A DNA stretch of 64,000 nt from Pseudoalteromonas shioyasakiensis (GCA_013391845.1 CP058414.1:248001-312000), one strand, 5' to 3'. Shown: positions 1-11,188, counted from the stretch's first letter. Notes: generated by a model not told the origin, from the letters alone. Program-made: numbers and translations.

Positions 1-445
1 TGTCAGCTAGAATAATAATCCCAGCCAGCCACCATGCTAGCTGCAATATACTTACAATATAAAGGTTTAGCTGTTCGACCCCAGCAATATCAATAAAAAA
101 ACTAAGCCTTGCAGCAAGCCAGATAACACTGAGCAAACAAAGCTTAATGCCACTGACACTAGGGACGCCAGTCCATGTTTGCGCAGCGGTTAGCAAAAAT
201 CCCATAGCAACTATGCCAGCAAAGCCAAACAACATTTCATGAGCATGCCAAAGGGTTGCCGGCAATGCTAAATACCAATGCGCAACTCCCGCCAAAATTA
301 ATAACCAGTAACTCATTGCAAACACAGCTAGAACACTAGCAGCCAAGAAAAAAGGCCTAAATGCTAATGCCCATAACGGCCACTGATTGATTTGATAAAA
401 TTTAATACTACTTGGCATAGGTTCAGTTAAGTTAATGACTTTCAT
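1..445 (-). CDS. nnrS: NnrS family membrane protein, partial (N-terminal part)
   Basis: The open frame starts at an ATG at 445 and runs off the left edge with about 148 codons visible. The translation is very hydrophobic and carries the family-like stretches ALAFRPFFL near residue 30, LWHAHEMLFGFAG near residue 67 and GFLLTAAQTWTG near residue 86. NnrS proteins are polytopic heme- and copper-binding membrane proteins linked to nitric oxide and nitrosative stress tolerance. A GAGAG lies about 6 to 10 bases before the start. The gene diverges from norR, and a sigma-54 promoter and NorR boxes lie between the two, which fits NorR control. The C-terminal part is outside the window. Confidence 0.85.
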   Translation of the reverse strand, partial: MKVINLTEPMPSSIKFYQINQWPLWALAFRPFFLAASVLAVFAMSYWLLILAGVAHWYLALPATLWHAHEMLFGFAGIVAMGFLLTAAQTWTGVPSVSGIKLCLLSVIWLAARLSFFIDIAGVEQLNLYIVSILQLAWWLAGIIILAD

Positions 446-477
446 TAGGGCTCTCAGCGTTTAATTTCCTTAGCTAT

Positions 478-493
478 TGCACAGTTCGAGCCA
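478..493 (-). promoter_or_regulatory. Sigma-54 promoter for the nnrS-type gene
   Basis: Read on the minus strand this is TGGCTCGAACTGTGCA. It keeps the GG and GC pairs at -24 and -12 spacing and matches TGGCACGNNNNTTGCA at all but two defined positions. The expected transcription start is near 466, about 20 bases before the ATG at 445. NorR is a sigma-54 activator and its gene is adjacent. Confidence 0.75.
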
Positions 494-545
494 AAAATAA
501 AAACCAATAAATATCAATACATTAAAATTAAATACTTGATAAAAA

Positions 546-558
546 TGTCAAAATGACA
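546..558. promoter_or_regulatory. NorR enhancer box 1
   Basis: TGTCA-AAA-TGACA is a perfect inverted repeat that contains the known NorR core GTCA-N3-TGAC. It lies about 55 to 65 bases upstream of the -24 element of the divergent sigma-54 promoter, a normal enhancer position. Confidence 0.75.
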
Positions 559-590
559 CACTATCAAAAGCATCAAAAAAACATATTCAG

Positions 591-601
591 GTCAAATTGA
601 C
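591..601. promoter_or_regulatory. NorR enhancer box 2, touching the norR start codon
   Basis: GTCA-AAT-TGAC is a second exact match to the NorR core. Its centre is 44 bases (about four helical turns) from that of box 1. It ends on the base before the norR ATG, so occupation could also affect norR expression. E. coli norV has three such boxes; I could not find a clear third one here. Confidence 0.7.
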
Positions 602-2164
602 ATGCCACTCAAAAAATCAATTCTTGATGTTGCACTTGCCCTTACGAAAGCAAGCAGTGTTGATCACAATTTCAGCTATTTATTGAGTTGCATTAATGAT
701 TGGGTTGAATGTGATGCAGTCGCCTTATTATTAAAACAAGGCGATGTATTAAAGCCCGTAGCCCAGCAAGGACTCTCGGACGATACGTTAGGAAGGCGTT
801 TTAAAATTATGGAGCATCCTCGCTTATTTGAAATATGCCGAGGTACTGAGCCCCTTAAATTCGCCAAAGATTGTGGTCTCCCTGATCCCTATGACGGCTT
901 ATTAGAAAGCCAGCATGGCGACTTTCCAGTTCATGCCTGCATGGGCGTGCCGCTATTTAGCACAAAAGCTAGTAGCGAACTGCTTGGCGTTTTAACCTTT
1001 GATAGCTTAGATGAACATGCCTTTGACGCTTTAACTATTAACGAGCTCAATCAATTGAAACAACTTGCAGCAGGCTATGTTGAGCATGCCCTGACCTTGC
1101 AGCACTTTAGGCAACACGCACAGCATAGCCACCAAGTTGCACAGCAGCTTAATATCGAGGCACTCACGCGAGAAGGTGTAGAAATTATTGGCAGTAGCCA
1201 AGCAATGCTAACCCTTAAAAATGATATCCAGCTGGTTGCGGCCTCAGAATTTAGCGTATTAATTCAAGGAGACACTGGGGTTGGTAAAGAATTGGTTGCG
1301 CGTAATATCCATTTAAACTCTAAGCGCCGTGATATGCCGTTGATCCACCTAAACTGCGCATCATTACCTGAAAATTTGGCAGAGAGTGAGTTTTTTGGTC
1401 ACAGTAGAGGGGCATTTACTGGCGCACATACTGCTCGTCAGGGTAAGTTTCAACTCGCCGATGGCGGTACCTTATTTTTAGATGAAATTGGCGAACTTCC
1501 GCTCGCTATGCAAAGTAAGCTATTACGCGTTTTACAAAGCGGTGAAGTACAAACGGTGGGGGAAGACCAAAGCCGCTATGTCGATGTCAGAGTGATTGCG
1601 GCAACCAACCGAGATTTAAAGCAAGAAGTAGCTGCAGGACGCTTTCGTGCAGACCTTTATCACCGATTAAGCGTCTACCCATTGCATGTTGCACCATTAA
1701 AAGAGCGCGATAACGATGTTATTTTACTCGCGGGTTTTTTTATTGAGCAAACGTCTAAAAAGCTTGGCATTAAACAACTTAAACTCAGTATTGATACACA
1801 ATTACTACTACGCCAATATGATTGGCCTGGAAATGTGAGAGAGCTTGAACATGTCATTAGTCGTGCTGCACTCAAAGCAAAGCAACAGCAATGGCAACAA
1901 AGCATTGTCACAATCGAGCCTCAGCATTGTGATATTGATAAAACTGCGATTGCTACACCAAGCCCAGATGCTGTTAACGAACAAAAAATCACTGGCTTAT
2001 CGCTCAAAGAGGCAACCGATGCTTTTAGCTATCAGCTTATCATGCAGCAACTTGAACTACACAACCTAAACTGGGCTGCCACAGCGCGCAGTTTAAGCGT
2101 TGATAGAGCCAACCTTGTGCGCCTAGCCAAACGGCTAGGCATTAGCATTAAAAAATCTGTTTAA
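602..2164 (+). CDS. norR: Nitric oxide-responsive sigma-54 activator NorR
   Basis: At 520 residues this is close to E. coli NorR (about 504). The order is an N-terminal GAF sensory domain (about residues 20 to 170), an AAA+ domain with Walker A GDTGVGKE near residue 222, the sigma-54 contact loop GAFTGA near residue 270 and Walker B TLFLDE near residue 296, then a C-terminal Fis-type helix-turn-helix (NWAATARSL). In known NorR proteins the GAF domain binds NO through non-heme iron and releases the ATPase. The divergent nnrS-type gene and the GTCA-N3-TGAC boxes support the assignment over other GAF enhancer-binding proteins. An AGG lies about ten bases before the ATG. Confidence 0.88.
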   Translation: MPLKKSILDVALALTKASSVDHNFSYLLSCINDWVECDAVALLLKQGDVLKPVAQQGLSDDTLGRRFKIMEHPRLFEICRGTEPLKFAKDCGLPDPYDGLLESQHGDFPVHACMGVPLFSTKASSELLGVLTFDSLDEHAFDALTINELNQLKQLAAGYVEHALTLQHFRQHAQHSHQVAQQLNIEALTREGVEIIGSSQAMLTLKNDIQLVAASEFSVLIQGDTGVGKELVARNIHLNSKRRDMPLIHLNCASLPENLAESEFFGHSRGAFTGAHTARQGKFQLADGGTLFLDEIGELPLAMQSKLLRVLQSGEVQTVGEDQSRYVDVRVIAATNRDLKQEVAAGRFRADLYHRLSVYPLHVAPLKERDNDVILLAGFFIEQTSKKLGIKQLKLSIDTQLLLRQYDWPGNVRELEHVISRAALKAKQQQWQQSIVTIEPQHCDIDKTAIATPSPDAVNEQKITGLSLKEATDAFSYQLIMQQLELHNLNWAATARSLSVDRANLVRLAKRLGISIKKSV

Positions 2165-3055
2165 GCTTTTAACGCTTTAAAATAGGCTTTTAAAAGTTGG
2201 CTAAATGCTTGTACTTTGGCTGTGCGATGTACCAAATGGTGTGTCACCAGCCAAAGGTCTGTTGGCCAGCTCAGCTCTTTAGGAAGTACAGGCAGCAAAT
2301 CAGGGTATTGGCTCGCCACTTCATGCTGTAAACCACCGATCCCCAAGCCTCTAACAATAGCCCGCGTGGCTTCCGAGGTTTCAGATACACGTAACTTAAT
2401 TTGCGCTGATTCAATATGCTGATCAACCCATGCAAAATAAGGCACTTTACCGTTATAGCCAGCCACTCCAGAAACAAAACTATGCTGCTGTAACTGCTGA
2501 ATATTCTTTGGCATGCCGTACTTTTCAATATAACTTTTTGAGGCATAAAACCCCGACGAAAGCTCAGCTAAATGCTGAGCAATATAGTCGCCTTCATCAG
2601 GGCGAGGGCCTGCTCGCACAGCGATGTGCGCCTGACCATGATCAAGGCGTAAACGGTTTTGATCAAGAATAACTTCGAGCTGCACTTGTGGATGCAGATT
2701 TTGAAACTGCTCACACACATCACTCAGCACATCAATAAAACCACTGACAGTGGTTAATAATAAACTCCCTCGCAACTGACTGTCAGCAGCAATTATATCG
2801 TTGTGAAGTTTATCAAGCTCAACGTTAATCGATTTAGCTGTAGCAAATAACTTAGCGCCAATTTCTGTCACTGTATAACCACGGGCATGGCGGTGGAATA
2901 GCCGCGCATCAAGGTTGTCTTCTAAATTATTAATTCGTCTTAGAAACCGTGCTGTGATGAACCCCCAGTGATTCGGCAGCAGCGGTTAACGTACCGAGCC
3001 TTGCCACCTCGTAAGCAACTTTTACATCTTGCCAATCATCAAATTGAATCGCCAT
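2161..3055 (-). pseudogene. LysR-family transcription regulator, frameshifted
   Basis: Reading from the ATG at 3055 gives the start of a LysR winged helix (DDWQDVKVAYEVARLGTLTA, then a helix ending HHSTVSK) and stops at once. The rest of the HTH (RRINNLEDNLDARLFHRH) and the whole LysR substrate domain lie in the next frame, down to a stop at 2161. Removing one base near 2938 to 2944 joins both parts into a 297-residue protein, the usual LysR length. The ligand domain otherwise looks intact, so this is a very recent mutation or a sequence error. The gene converges with norR (4-base overlap) and diverges from the FMN reductase gene, its likely target. Confidence 0.8.
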
Positions 3056-3065
3056 AGCGGCTCCT

Positions 3066-3083
3066 TGTGTGCATATACGCACA
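3066..3083. promoter_or_regulatory. Candidate LysR operator
   Basis: TGTGTGCATATACGCACA is symmetrical at 16 of 18 positions and has the T-N11-A feature of LysR sites. It lies just upstream of the LysR start and in the promoter region shared with the FMN reductase gene. Confidence 0.4.
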
Positions 3084-3188
3084 TAAGTTTTGCGTTTATT
3101 GGGCTTTTCTGCAAGCTGTTTTTTGCTACAGTGAACGTATCAGCAGTGAGTGTATCAACAACAGTGAAGCTTAAAAAAGGAAGCCATC

Positions 3189-3758
3189 ATGACAGCACCA
3201 AAAATTATTGCCCTAGCAGGCAGTCTACGTAAAGACAGCTTTAATCAAAAACTGATTAATGAAGCTGCACGCTTCGCCCTCGAAAGTGGTGCAGAAGTAG
3301 AAGTGATAAAACTAAGTGATTTAAACTTGCCTTTATTTGATGAAGATATTGAAGCGCAAGGCACGCCAGCTGGCGCACAATTGTTAAAAGATAAGCTTCG
3401 CGCTGCTGACGGCATTTTATTAGCTAGTCCAGAGTATAATGGTTCAATTACAGCACCACTTAAAAACGCAATCGATTGGGCATCCCGTACAGAGCAAGGC
3501 GCGGTTCCAGCATTTCGTAATAAAATCACGGCGCTTTATGCAGCTTCGCCAGGTGGTTTAGGCGGCTTACGAGGTTTAAATCACGTACGTGATATTTTAT
3601 CAGGAATTGGCAGTATCATACTTGCTGATCAATTAGCAGTTTCTGCTATCCACACAAAACTAGATGAACAAGGCCGCATCAGCGATGCTGATACAGCCGA
3701 GCAAGTTGCGAGCCTTGCCCAGCAACTTGTGAGCGTAGCGAGCAAATTAAATAAATAA
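3189..3758 (+). CDS. NAD(P)H-dependent FMN reductase (flavodoxin-fold quinone/chromate reductase family)
   Basis: The 189-residue protein has the flavodoxin-like fold of the YieF/ChrR family. The phosphate loop GSLRKDSFN is at residues 11 to 19 and the flavin-binding SPEYNGSITAPLKN near residue 79. Such soluble enzymes pass two electrons from NAD(P)H through FMN to quinones, azo dyes or metal ions; the substrate here cannot be told. AGGAAG stands seven bases before the ATG. It is transcribed away from the broken LysR gene, which is a common regulator/target arrangement. The next gene converges on it. Confidence 0.85.
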   Translation: MTAPKIIALAGSLRKDSFNQKLINEAARFALESGAEVEVIKLSDLNLPLFDEDIEAQGTPAGAQLLKDKLRAADGILLASPEYNGSITAPLKNAIDWASRTEQGAVPAFRNKITALYAASPGGLGGLRGLNHVRDILSGIGSIILADQLAVSAIHTKLDEQGRISDADTAEQVASLAQQLVSVASKLNK

Positions 3759-3761
3759 TTG

Positions 3762-4211
3762 CTAACTTAGTTTTGTCGCTGCTAGCTTAGCAGCGATAAA
3801 ATCTTCGTGGGTTACATACAGTAAGCTTGCAACGCGGCGAATAACCATTTCTTCATGCTTATCTAAATTGCCATCTGCGTAGGCTAAACGCCACAACAGC
3901 TCGATGATATCAATACGCTGCTCGGCACTGCATTGGGCATTGATTTGTTTTGAAAACTGAAAATAATCTATCGCATCATCAAGGTGCTGAGACGCACTTG
4001 CAACTAACTCTTGAACCTCTTCATCGGTAAGAGAAAAGTACTTCTTTAAGGTCTCATTCAGGGTCTGTTGCTCATCATCTTGTAACTCATCATCTGCTCG
4101 CATAACCTCAATTAATAACGCAGCAACGGCGGTTTTTAGGTCATGCTCAGAAATATTAGATTGGGTATCGTTCAAAGCTGAAAACAGCTGTTTTATTTTA
4201 TTGAGCATCAC
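3762..4211 (-). CDS. TerB-like protein
   Basis: This 149-residue, all-helical, acidic protein shows the two paired metal-binding segments of the TerB fold: EVMRADDELQDDEQQTL around residue 37 and RLAYADGNLDKHEEMVI around residue 108. TerB-like domains occur in tellurite-resistance operons and in many envelope- or defence-associated proteins. Stand-alone chromosomal copies like this one have no established role. No ter genes surround it. A second, distant TerB-like protein lies at 63008-63394 in the accessory region. Confidence 0.75.
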   Translation of the reverse strand: MMLNKIKQLFSALNDTQSNISEHDLKTAVAALLIEVMRADDELQDDEQQTLNETLKKYFSLTDEEVQELVASASQHLDDAIDYFQFSKQINAQCSAEQRIDIIELLWRLAYADGNLDKHEEMVIRRVASLLYVTHEDFIAAKLAATKLS

Positions 4212-4335
4212 ATTTTCCCTTTTTGGGTGTTAAACTACATGTAAGACATAACGTTACCTTAGTTTGACTATGGATGCTAATTCAGGTTCAACATCACGAT
4301 GAAACAAGGTATTAATCACATGGAGTTAAGTGTTT

Positions 4336-4701
4336 ATGAGTGAAGTGAGAAGTACACAAGCACTATTAATCAGCGCCTTTTTAATATTAGCGGGGTGCAG
4401 TTATGCGCAAGCTGCAAAAGGCGAAACAGAAAAACTCTATGATTTTGACGAGAAAGTCCATTATAACCAAACTGCATTAGCCGACGGCCGCTACCACCTC
4501 GAAATTCAGTCTGACGACTACAAGCACTTTCGCAATCAAAGCGTATTCTTACTGCGCCATGCAAACCGCTTATGTAGAGACAAACCATTTATGCTAAGAG
4601 TGACTGATGGGGTGCAGGAGTATGAACGTTTTCCAACTAAACCACGCGCCTATCAGCCACCTTTAACGGTTGTTTTACAGTGTGAAGACGAAGCTAAATA
4701 A
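4336..4701 (+). CDS. Putative lipoprotein of unknown function
   Basis: I chose the ATG at 4336 because GGAG stands ten bases upstream; the GTG six bases earlier is too close to it. The N-terminus is a hydrophobic helix ending in the lipobox LAGC, so the product is probably a lipoprotein of about 120 residues with a roughly 100-residue mature part. The mature part contains a paired cysteine candidate (LCRDKPF and VVLQCED). I do not recognise the family. It converges with the exported protein gene at 4704, leaving two bases between the stops. Confidence 0.6.
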   Translation: MSEVRSTQALLISAFLILAGCSYAQAAKGETEKLYDFDEKVHYNQTALADGRYHLEIQSDDYKHFRNQSVFLLRHANRLCRDKPFMLRVTDGVQEYERFPTKPRAYQPPLTVVLQCEDEAK

Positions 4702-4703
4702 TA

Positions 4704-5297
4704 CTAGTCTTCATATCCCCACGGCGCGCTTGGCGGCGTGATAGGTTTAGTTAAGTCAAAATCAACGCGAAACTCACGTCCTTCACGTACTAAGCGATAA
4801 GTAAATTGCTTAGGATAAATATACATTTGCCACGTGTTACCCATTGATTGGGGAATACCTTGGCTAACAAACAACTCTTTTGAATATTGATCAGCCGGGA
4901 ACGACTGCGCGTTAGCAAAGCCAGCATCAAGGGTATGACCACCATACATGGTTGATTTATCATCGCTGCCATCTTTATGGCGATGGTCATGCTTTAAACT
5001 CAAACCACTGCCAGTTTTTGTGATGATCCAAGTACGAGATGCATCATCACCCACATGAAATGGCACTTGTAACTCACGCTCGTTACAACGACGTACATGC
5101 ATTACTAGCTTTTTGCCCGCAAACGAGCTTGGACCAGCCGCGTTATCAACGCTCACTTTACCTTCGTAAGCTTTACCGCAATGGGCTGCAATGTTGTCAA
5201 AAAAGCCATCATGGCTTGGAATTGACACTAACGGCGCAGGTCGTGCAGCCGCTACTGATGATGCTGCCACGAGCATCGATGCCACTAAGTATTTCAT
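4704..5297 (-). CDS. Secreted protein of unknown function
   Basis: The 197-residue protein begins with a classical Sec signal peptide (MKYLVASMLVAASSVAAA, cleavage probably after AAA-R). The mature part has two cysteines (AHCGKAY and RRCNER) and a charged central stretch with HDHRHKDG. It ends in PSAPWGYED. I do not recognise a named domain. Conservation of such proteins in marine and soil proteobacteria is a recollection, not something shown here. Confidence 0.6.
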   Translation of the reverse strand: MKYLVASMLVAASSVAAARPAPLVSIPSHDGFFDNIAAHCGKAYEGKVSVDNAAGPSSFAGKKLVMHVRRCNERELQVPFHVGDDASRTWIITKTGSGLSLKHDHRHKDGSDDKSTMYGGHTLDAGFANAQSFPADQYSKELFVSQGIPQSMGNTWQMYIYPKQFTYRLVREGREFRVDFDLTKPITPPSAPWGYED

Positions 5298-5370
5298 GGT
5301 GTGTTCCCTAAATAAAATTTTGCTTAGGCTAATGGTTTAAAGCTTAGAAAGAAAACAATTACGATAAATA

Positions 5371-5397
5371 ACAAAAAACGCGGCCTTGGCCGCGTTT
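5371..5397 (-). terminator. Rho-independent terminator of leuABCD
   Basis: The arms AAACGCGGCC and GGCCGCGTTT are a perfect ten-base inverted repeat. Read on the minus strand a T run follows. It lies about 22 bases after the leuD stop. Confidence 0.85.
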
Positions 5398-5419
5398 AGG
5401 TTCACATGGAAAAAACAGG

Positions 5420-6019
5420 TTATTGCCAAGGGCGCTCAGCTTTTAGCTTACTTTCAAAGGCGTCAATTTGGCTGTTAAGTGTTTCAGTCACACCGATAAA
5501 GTCTAAGCCGCTTAATAAACGCTCTTTAATGTCCTCGCGAATATCAAAGTGAATGGTGTCAAACTTATCGCTACGAAGTTGTTGGTTTTCTAAATCCACT
5601 TCGATATGAATATCATCATGCTGTTCACTCAGCACAAATAATTGCTCAAGCGTTTCTGCCGGTAATGCGATAGCAAGCATTTGGTTATTACCGCAGTTAT
5701 TGAAGAAAATATCGGCAAAACTTTCCGCTAAGATAACTTCAAAACCATATTGCTTTAATGCCCATGGCGCGTGCTCACGCGATGAACCACAACCAAAATT
5801 ATCGCGAGTTAAAAGAATTTGCGCACCTTGGTAACAAGGACGGTTCAAAATAAACTCAGGGTTTGGCTCGCCATTATCTAAATAACGCCAATCGTAAAAA
5901 AGCGCCGCATCAAAGCCGTCACGGCTTGTCGACGTTAAAAACTGCTTTGGAATAATTTGGTCAGTATCAACATTGTTTTTATCTAATGGGGCCATTAAGC
6001 CACTAAAAAATACGCTCAT
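5420..6019 (-). CDS. leuD: 3-isopropylmalate dehydratase small subunit
   Basis: LeuD forms the swivel domain of isopropylmalate isomerase with LeuC and converts 2- to 3-isopropylmalate in leucine synthesis. At 199 residues it has family length. Hallmarks are NNVDTDQIIPKQFL near residue 14 and the substrate-loop motif NFGCGSSREHAPWAL near residue 74. The start overlaps the leuC stop by one base, so the subunits are translationally coupled. It is the last gene of the leu operon. Confidence 0.95.
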   Translation of the reverse strand: MSVFFSGLMAPLDKNNVDTDQIIPKQFLTSTSRDGFDAALFYDWRYLDNGEPNPEFILNRPCYQGAQILLTRDNFGCGSSREHAPWALKQYGFEVILAESFADIFFNNCGNNQMLAIALPAETLEQLFVLSEQHDDIHIEVDLENQQLRSDKFDTIHFDIREDIKERLLSGLDFIGVTETLNSQIDAFESKLKAERPWQ

Positions 6020-7419
6020 TAGGCTTCTCCTCTGATATCAACAAAACGACCATGAATTGCAGCTGCCGCAGCCATTGCAGGGCTCACTAAGTGGGTGCGT
6101 CCACCGCGACCTTGGCGTCCTTCAAAGTTACGATTTGAGGTCGACGCACAGCGCTTACCAGCTTCTAATCTATCATCATTCATTGCTAAGCACATTGAAC
6201 AACCCGGCTCACGCCATTCAAAGCCAGCTGCTTTGAAGATATCTGCAAGGCCTTCGTCTTCGGCTTGTTTTTTTACAAGACCAGAACCTGGAACAATCAG
6301 TGCTTCAACACCTGCTGCAACCTGTTTACCTTCAACAATCTGTGCAGCAGCACGTAAATCTTCAATACGGCTATTCGTACATGAGCCAATAAATACGGTA
6401 TCAACAGTTGCTGAAGACAATTTATCGCCAGCCTTTAAACCCATATATTTTAGTGCGCTGCGAATTGCATCGGCTTTAATTAGATCTGGCTCTTGCTCAG
6501 GATCAGGAATGAATTCATCTACGCCAATGACTTGCTCAGGGCTGGTACCCCAAGTAATTTGCGGTTGAATATCAGCAGCTTCCAATTCAACAACATGGTC
6601 AAATTGTGCGCCTTCATCTGTTTTTAGCGTTTGCCAGTAGGCAACAGCACTATCAAAGTCAGCACCTTTTGGTGCAAATGGGCGTCCTTTTAAATAATCA
6701 TAAGTTGTTTGATCTGGTGCGATTAAACCCGCTTTTGCGCCCATTTCAATACTCATATTACAAAGCGTCATACGGGCTTCCATAGACAGCGCTTCGATTC
6801 CTTCACCACAAAATTCGGCAACATAGCCAGTACCACCAGCAGTTCCTAATTTACCGATCACTGCCATGATTAAATCTTTTGCAGTAACGGTTGGACGAAG
6901 GCGACCATTAATTTGAATTTTTAACGACTTGGCTTTTTTCTGCTGTAGCGTTTGAGTGGCTAGTACATGCTCAACTTCTGAAGTACCAATACCGTGCGCT
7001 AGTGCACCAAATGCACCATGGGTAGAGGTATGGCTGTCACCACAAACAATGGTTGTGCCAGGTAAAGTTATGCCTTGCTCAGGCCCCATTACATGCACAA
7101 TACCTTGGTTAATAGAATTTAAATCATAAAGTTGAATACCAAACTCTTTACAGTTTGCATCCAGTGCCATTAATTGGTTTTTCGACACTTCACTGGCTGC
7201 ATCTAATGAGCGGCTTTTTGTTGAAACGTTATGGTCCATGGTTGCAAAGGTCTTTTCTGGGCAACGTACTTTGCGGTTTTTCTCACGTAAACCAGCAAAG
7301 GCTTGCGGCGAAGTAACTTCATGAACTAGGTGACGGTCGATATAAAGTAAATCGGTTTGATCATTAATACTGGCGACTACATGAGCTTGCCAAATTTTAT
7401 CGTATAAGGTTTGGGCCAC
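6019..7419 (-). CDS. leuC: 3-isopropylmalate dehydratase large subunit
   Basis: This aconitase-family subunit of 466 residues (same length as E. coli LeuC) holds the [4Fe-4S] cluster. The three ligand cysteines are visible in GSCTNSR (near residue 347) and GCSMCLAMN (near residue 407). Other motifs are [20 protein letters not shown]. The start is GTG at 7419, supported by GAGGG about eight bases upstream. A small hairpin (GCTGAG/CTCAGC) lies in the 58-base gap to leuB. Confidence 0.95.
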   Translation of the reverse strand: MAQTLYDKIWQAHVVASINDQTDLLYIDRHLVHEVTSPQAFAGLREKNRKVRCPEKTFATMDHNVSTKSRSLDAASEVSKNQLMALDANCKEFGIQLYDLNSINQGIVHVMGPEQGITLPGTTIVCGDSHTSTHGAFGALAHGIGTSEVEHVLATQTLQQKKAKSLKIQINGRLRPTVTAKDLIMAVIGKLGTAGGTGYVAEFCGEGIEALSMEARMTLCNMSIEMGAKAGLIAPDQTTYDYLKGRPFAPKGADFDSAVAYWQTLKTDEGAQFDHVVELEAADIQPQITWGTSPEQVIGVDEFIPDPEQEPDLIKADAIRSALKYMGLKAGDKLSSATVDTVFIGSCTNSRIEDLRAAAQIVEGKQVAAGVEALIVPGSGLVKKQAEDEGLADIFKAAGFEWREPGCSMCLAMNDDRLEAGKRCASTSNRNFEGRQGRGGRTHLVSPAMAAAAAIHGRFVDIRGEA

Positions 7420-7477
7420 TTGCTATTCCCTCATTTTAGTTACGCTGAGTGACGAGCTCAGCGCTAACAATTTTTAA

Positions 7478-10098
<2,621 letters not shown>

Positions 10099-10135
10099 AA
10101 ACTGTCCTCGTTCCCAATGACCCATTAGCGAGATA

Positions 10136-10163
10136 AAAAAAACCCCGCGGTTGCGGGGTTTTT
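10136..10163 (-). terminator. leu operon attenuator
   Basis: On the minus strand AACCCCGC-AACC-GCGGGGTT is followed by a T run, a strong intrinsic terminator between the leader peptide and leuA. Its 5' arm CCCCGC is also complementary to GCGGGG inside the last codons of the leader peptide (about 10194-10199). An alternative antiterminator can therefore form when a ribosome stalls further upstream at the leucine codons. Confidence 0.88.
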
Positions 10164-10187
10164 TAATGTTCTACAAATGCATATACA

Positions 10188-10256
10188 CTAAGCCCCGCTC
10201 ACTGATTTAATCAGTAAGAGGTTTAGTTTTAATGTAATTGAATGTGTAATTTGCAT
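10188..10256 (-). CDS. leuL: leu operon leader peptide
   Basis: A 22-codon frame starts at ATG 10256 and ends in TAG at 10188. Leucine codons occupy positions 9, 11, 13, 14 and 15 (TTA, CTA, CTC, TTA, CTG), so five of seven consecutive codons specify leucine. The peptide ends in KSVSGA, and the GCGGGG of its last codons pairs with the attenuator stem. A palindrome ACTGATTTAATCAGT (10201-10215) overlaps the codons just after the leucine run and may be the pause hairpin. The ribosome binding site is weak. Confidence 0.85.
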   Translation of the reverse strand: MQITHSITLKLNLLLIKSVSGA

Positions 10257-10317
10257 CTTAATTTACTAAATGTGTGTTCAGTGGCTGTATTTTTAACATT
10301 CAAAAAACCAGCTTGCA

Positions 10318-10348
10318 AGCATAATTTTTCCACAAAATCGATTTTCAA
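10318..10348 (-). promoter_or_regulatory. Possible leu promoter
   Basis: On the minus strand TTGAAA (10343-10348) and TATGCT (10318-10323) stand 19 bases apart, about 60 bases before the leader peptide start. The spacing is longer than ideal, so the assignment is tentative. Confidence 0.35.
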
Positions 10349-10390
10349 ATCCCAATTTTAGAAATAAAAATCCACAACAAAGCAATTAAC

Positions 10391-10404
10391 GGGTTAATTA
10401 ACCC
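10391..10404. promoter_or_regulatory. Perfect palindrome GGGTTAATTAACCC
   Basis: This 14-base perfect palindrome lies about 45 bases upstream of the proposed leu -35 element and after the fabR stop. It could bind a regulator of leu transcription. No known consensus is assigned. Confidence 0.3.
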
Positions 10405-10455
10405 AACTTAAATGTATTGAACGTTTAAAATTTCGGACGGTAAAGCTTCTATTGC

Positions 10456-11085
10456 TTAGATTAACTTTTGAGATTGATTACTATCACGTACATATAAAGT
10501 GGCACCGCGCGCAATGTAACGTAATTGCCAGATCAGGCGTTCAACCAGCTCTTCGCGCTGCGCCCCTTCAATATCGAGGGCCTCGGCACCGGCGTTAAAT
10601 ACCAAAGTCACCATAGCTTCAGCTTGGATATATGCATGAGTTGGATCGCATGGTGTTTCGCTTTCAAGATAATGTGCTAGTTCTAAAATGAAATGTTTAA
10701 TCTCACGAGCAACCGCGGCACGAAATGCTTTTGAAGTCCCTGAGCGCTCTCGCAATAACAATCTAAATTGGTTGCTCGAGTTATCTATAAATTCCATAAA
10801 GGTAACGATTGATGTGGTGATCACACTGCCGCCACTCTCAATACGACGGCGAGCTTGGCGCATAAGTTGGCGAAGTGTTAAACCAGCTTCATCAACCATG
10901 GTCAATCCGAGCTCATTCATGTCTTTAAAGTGACGGTAAAAAGAAGTTGGTGCAATCCCTGCTTCACGGGCAACTTCACGCAAGCTTAAATTAGAAAAAC
11001 TATGATCAGCACTCAATTGATTGAATGCTGCTTCGATCAGTGCTTGTCGTGTTTTTTGTTTCTGTTGCGCTCTAACACCCGACAT
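10456..11085 (-). CDS. fabR: TetR-family unsaturated fatty acid repressor FabR
   Basis: The 209-residue protein is close to E. coli FabR through most of its length. The N-terminal HTH reads [20 protein letters not shown], followed by [22 protein letters not shown] and [16 protein letters not shown]. FabR senses the unsaturated/saturated acyl balance and represses unsaturated fatty acid genes. Here it diverges from a desaturase gene whose promoter carries a near-perfect FabR-type operator, and sthA follows. E. coli also has fabR beside sthA. Confidence 0.92.
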   Translation of the reverse strand: MSGVRAQQKQKTRQALIEAAFNQLSADHSFSNLSLREVAREAGIAPTSFYRHFKDMNELGLTMVDEAGLTLRQLMRQARRRIESGGSVITTSIVTFMEFIDNSSNQFRLLLRERSGTSKAFRAAVAREIKHFILELAHYLESETPCDPTHAYIQAEAMVTLVFNAGAEALDIEGAQREELVERLIWQLRYIARGATLYVRDSNQSQKLI

Positions 11086-11142
11086 GGAAACTCCCAGAGT
11101 GAACTTTTAATAATTTTTTCGGTTAATGAGACAGTCTAATAC

Positions 11143-11171
11143 TTGACGCGGAGAGAATGAAACACTATTTT
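11143..11171 (+). promoter_or_regulatory. Desaturase promoter
   Basis: TTGACG (11143-11148) and TATTTT (11166-11171) are separated by exactly 17 bases. The FabR operator follows directly, covering the expected start of transcription. Confidence 0.75.
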
Positions 11172-11172
11172 A

Positions 11173-11188
11173 GCGTACAACTGTACGC
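11173..11188. promoter_or_regulatory. FabR operator
   Basis: GCGTACA-AC-TGTACGC is a perfect inverted repeat of the type bound by FabR upstream of fabA and fabB in enterobacteria. It sits one base downstream of the -10 hexamer, where a bound repressor would block RNA polymerase. Confidence 0.85.

Noticed and set aside
1-445. Reading the left-edge gene as a cytochrome oxidase subunit
   Set aside because: The WHAHEM-LFGF and GFLLTA-QTWTG segments fit NnrS better than heme-copper oxidase subunit I.
3029-3232. A 67-codon frame in the LysR-FMN reductase intergenic region
   Set aside because: It overlaps both the LysR start and the FMN reductase start and lacks a ribosome binding site.
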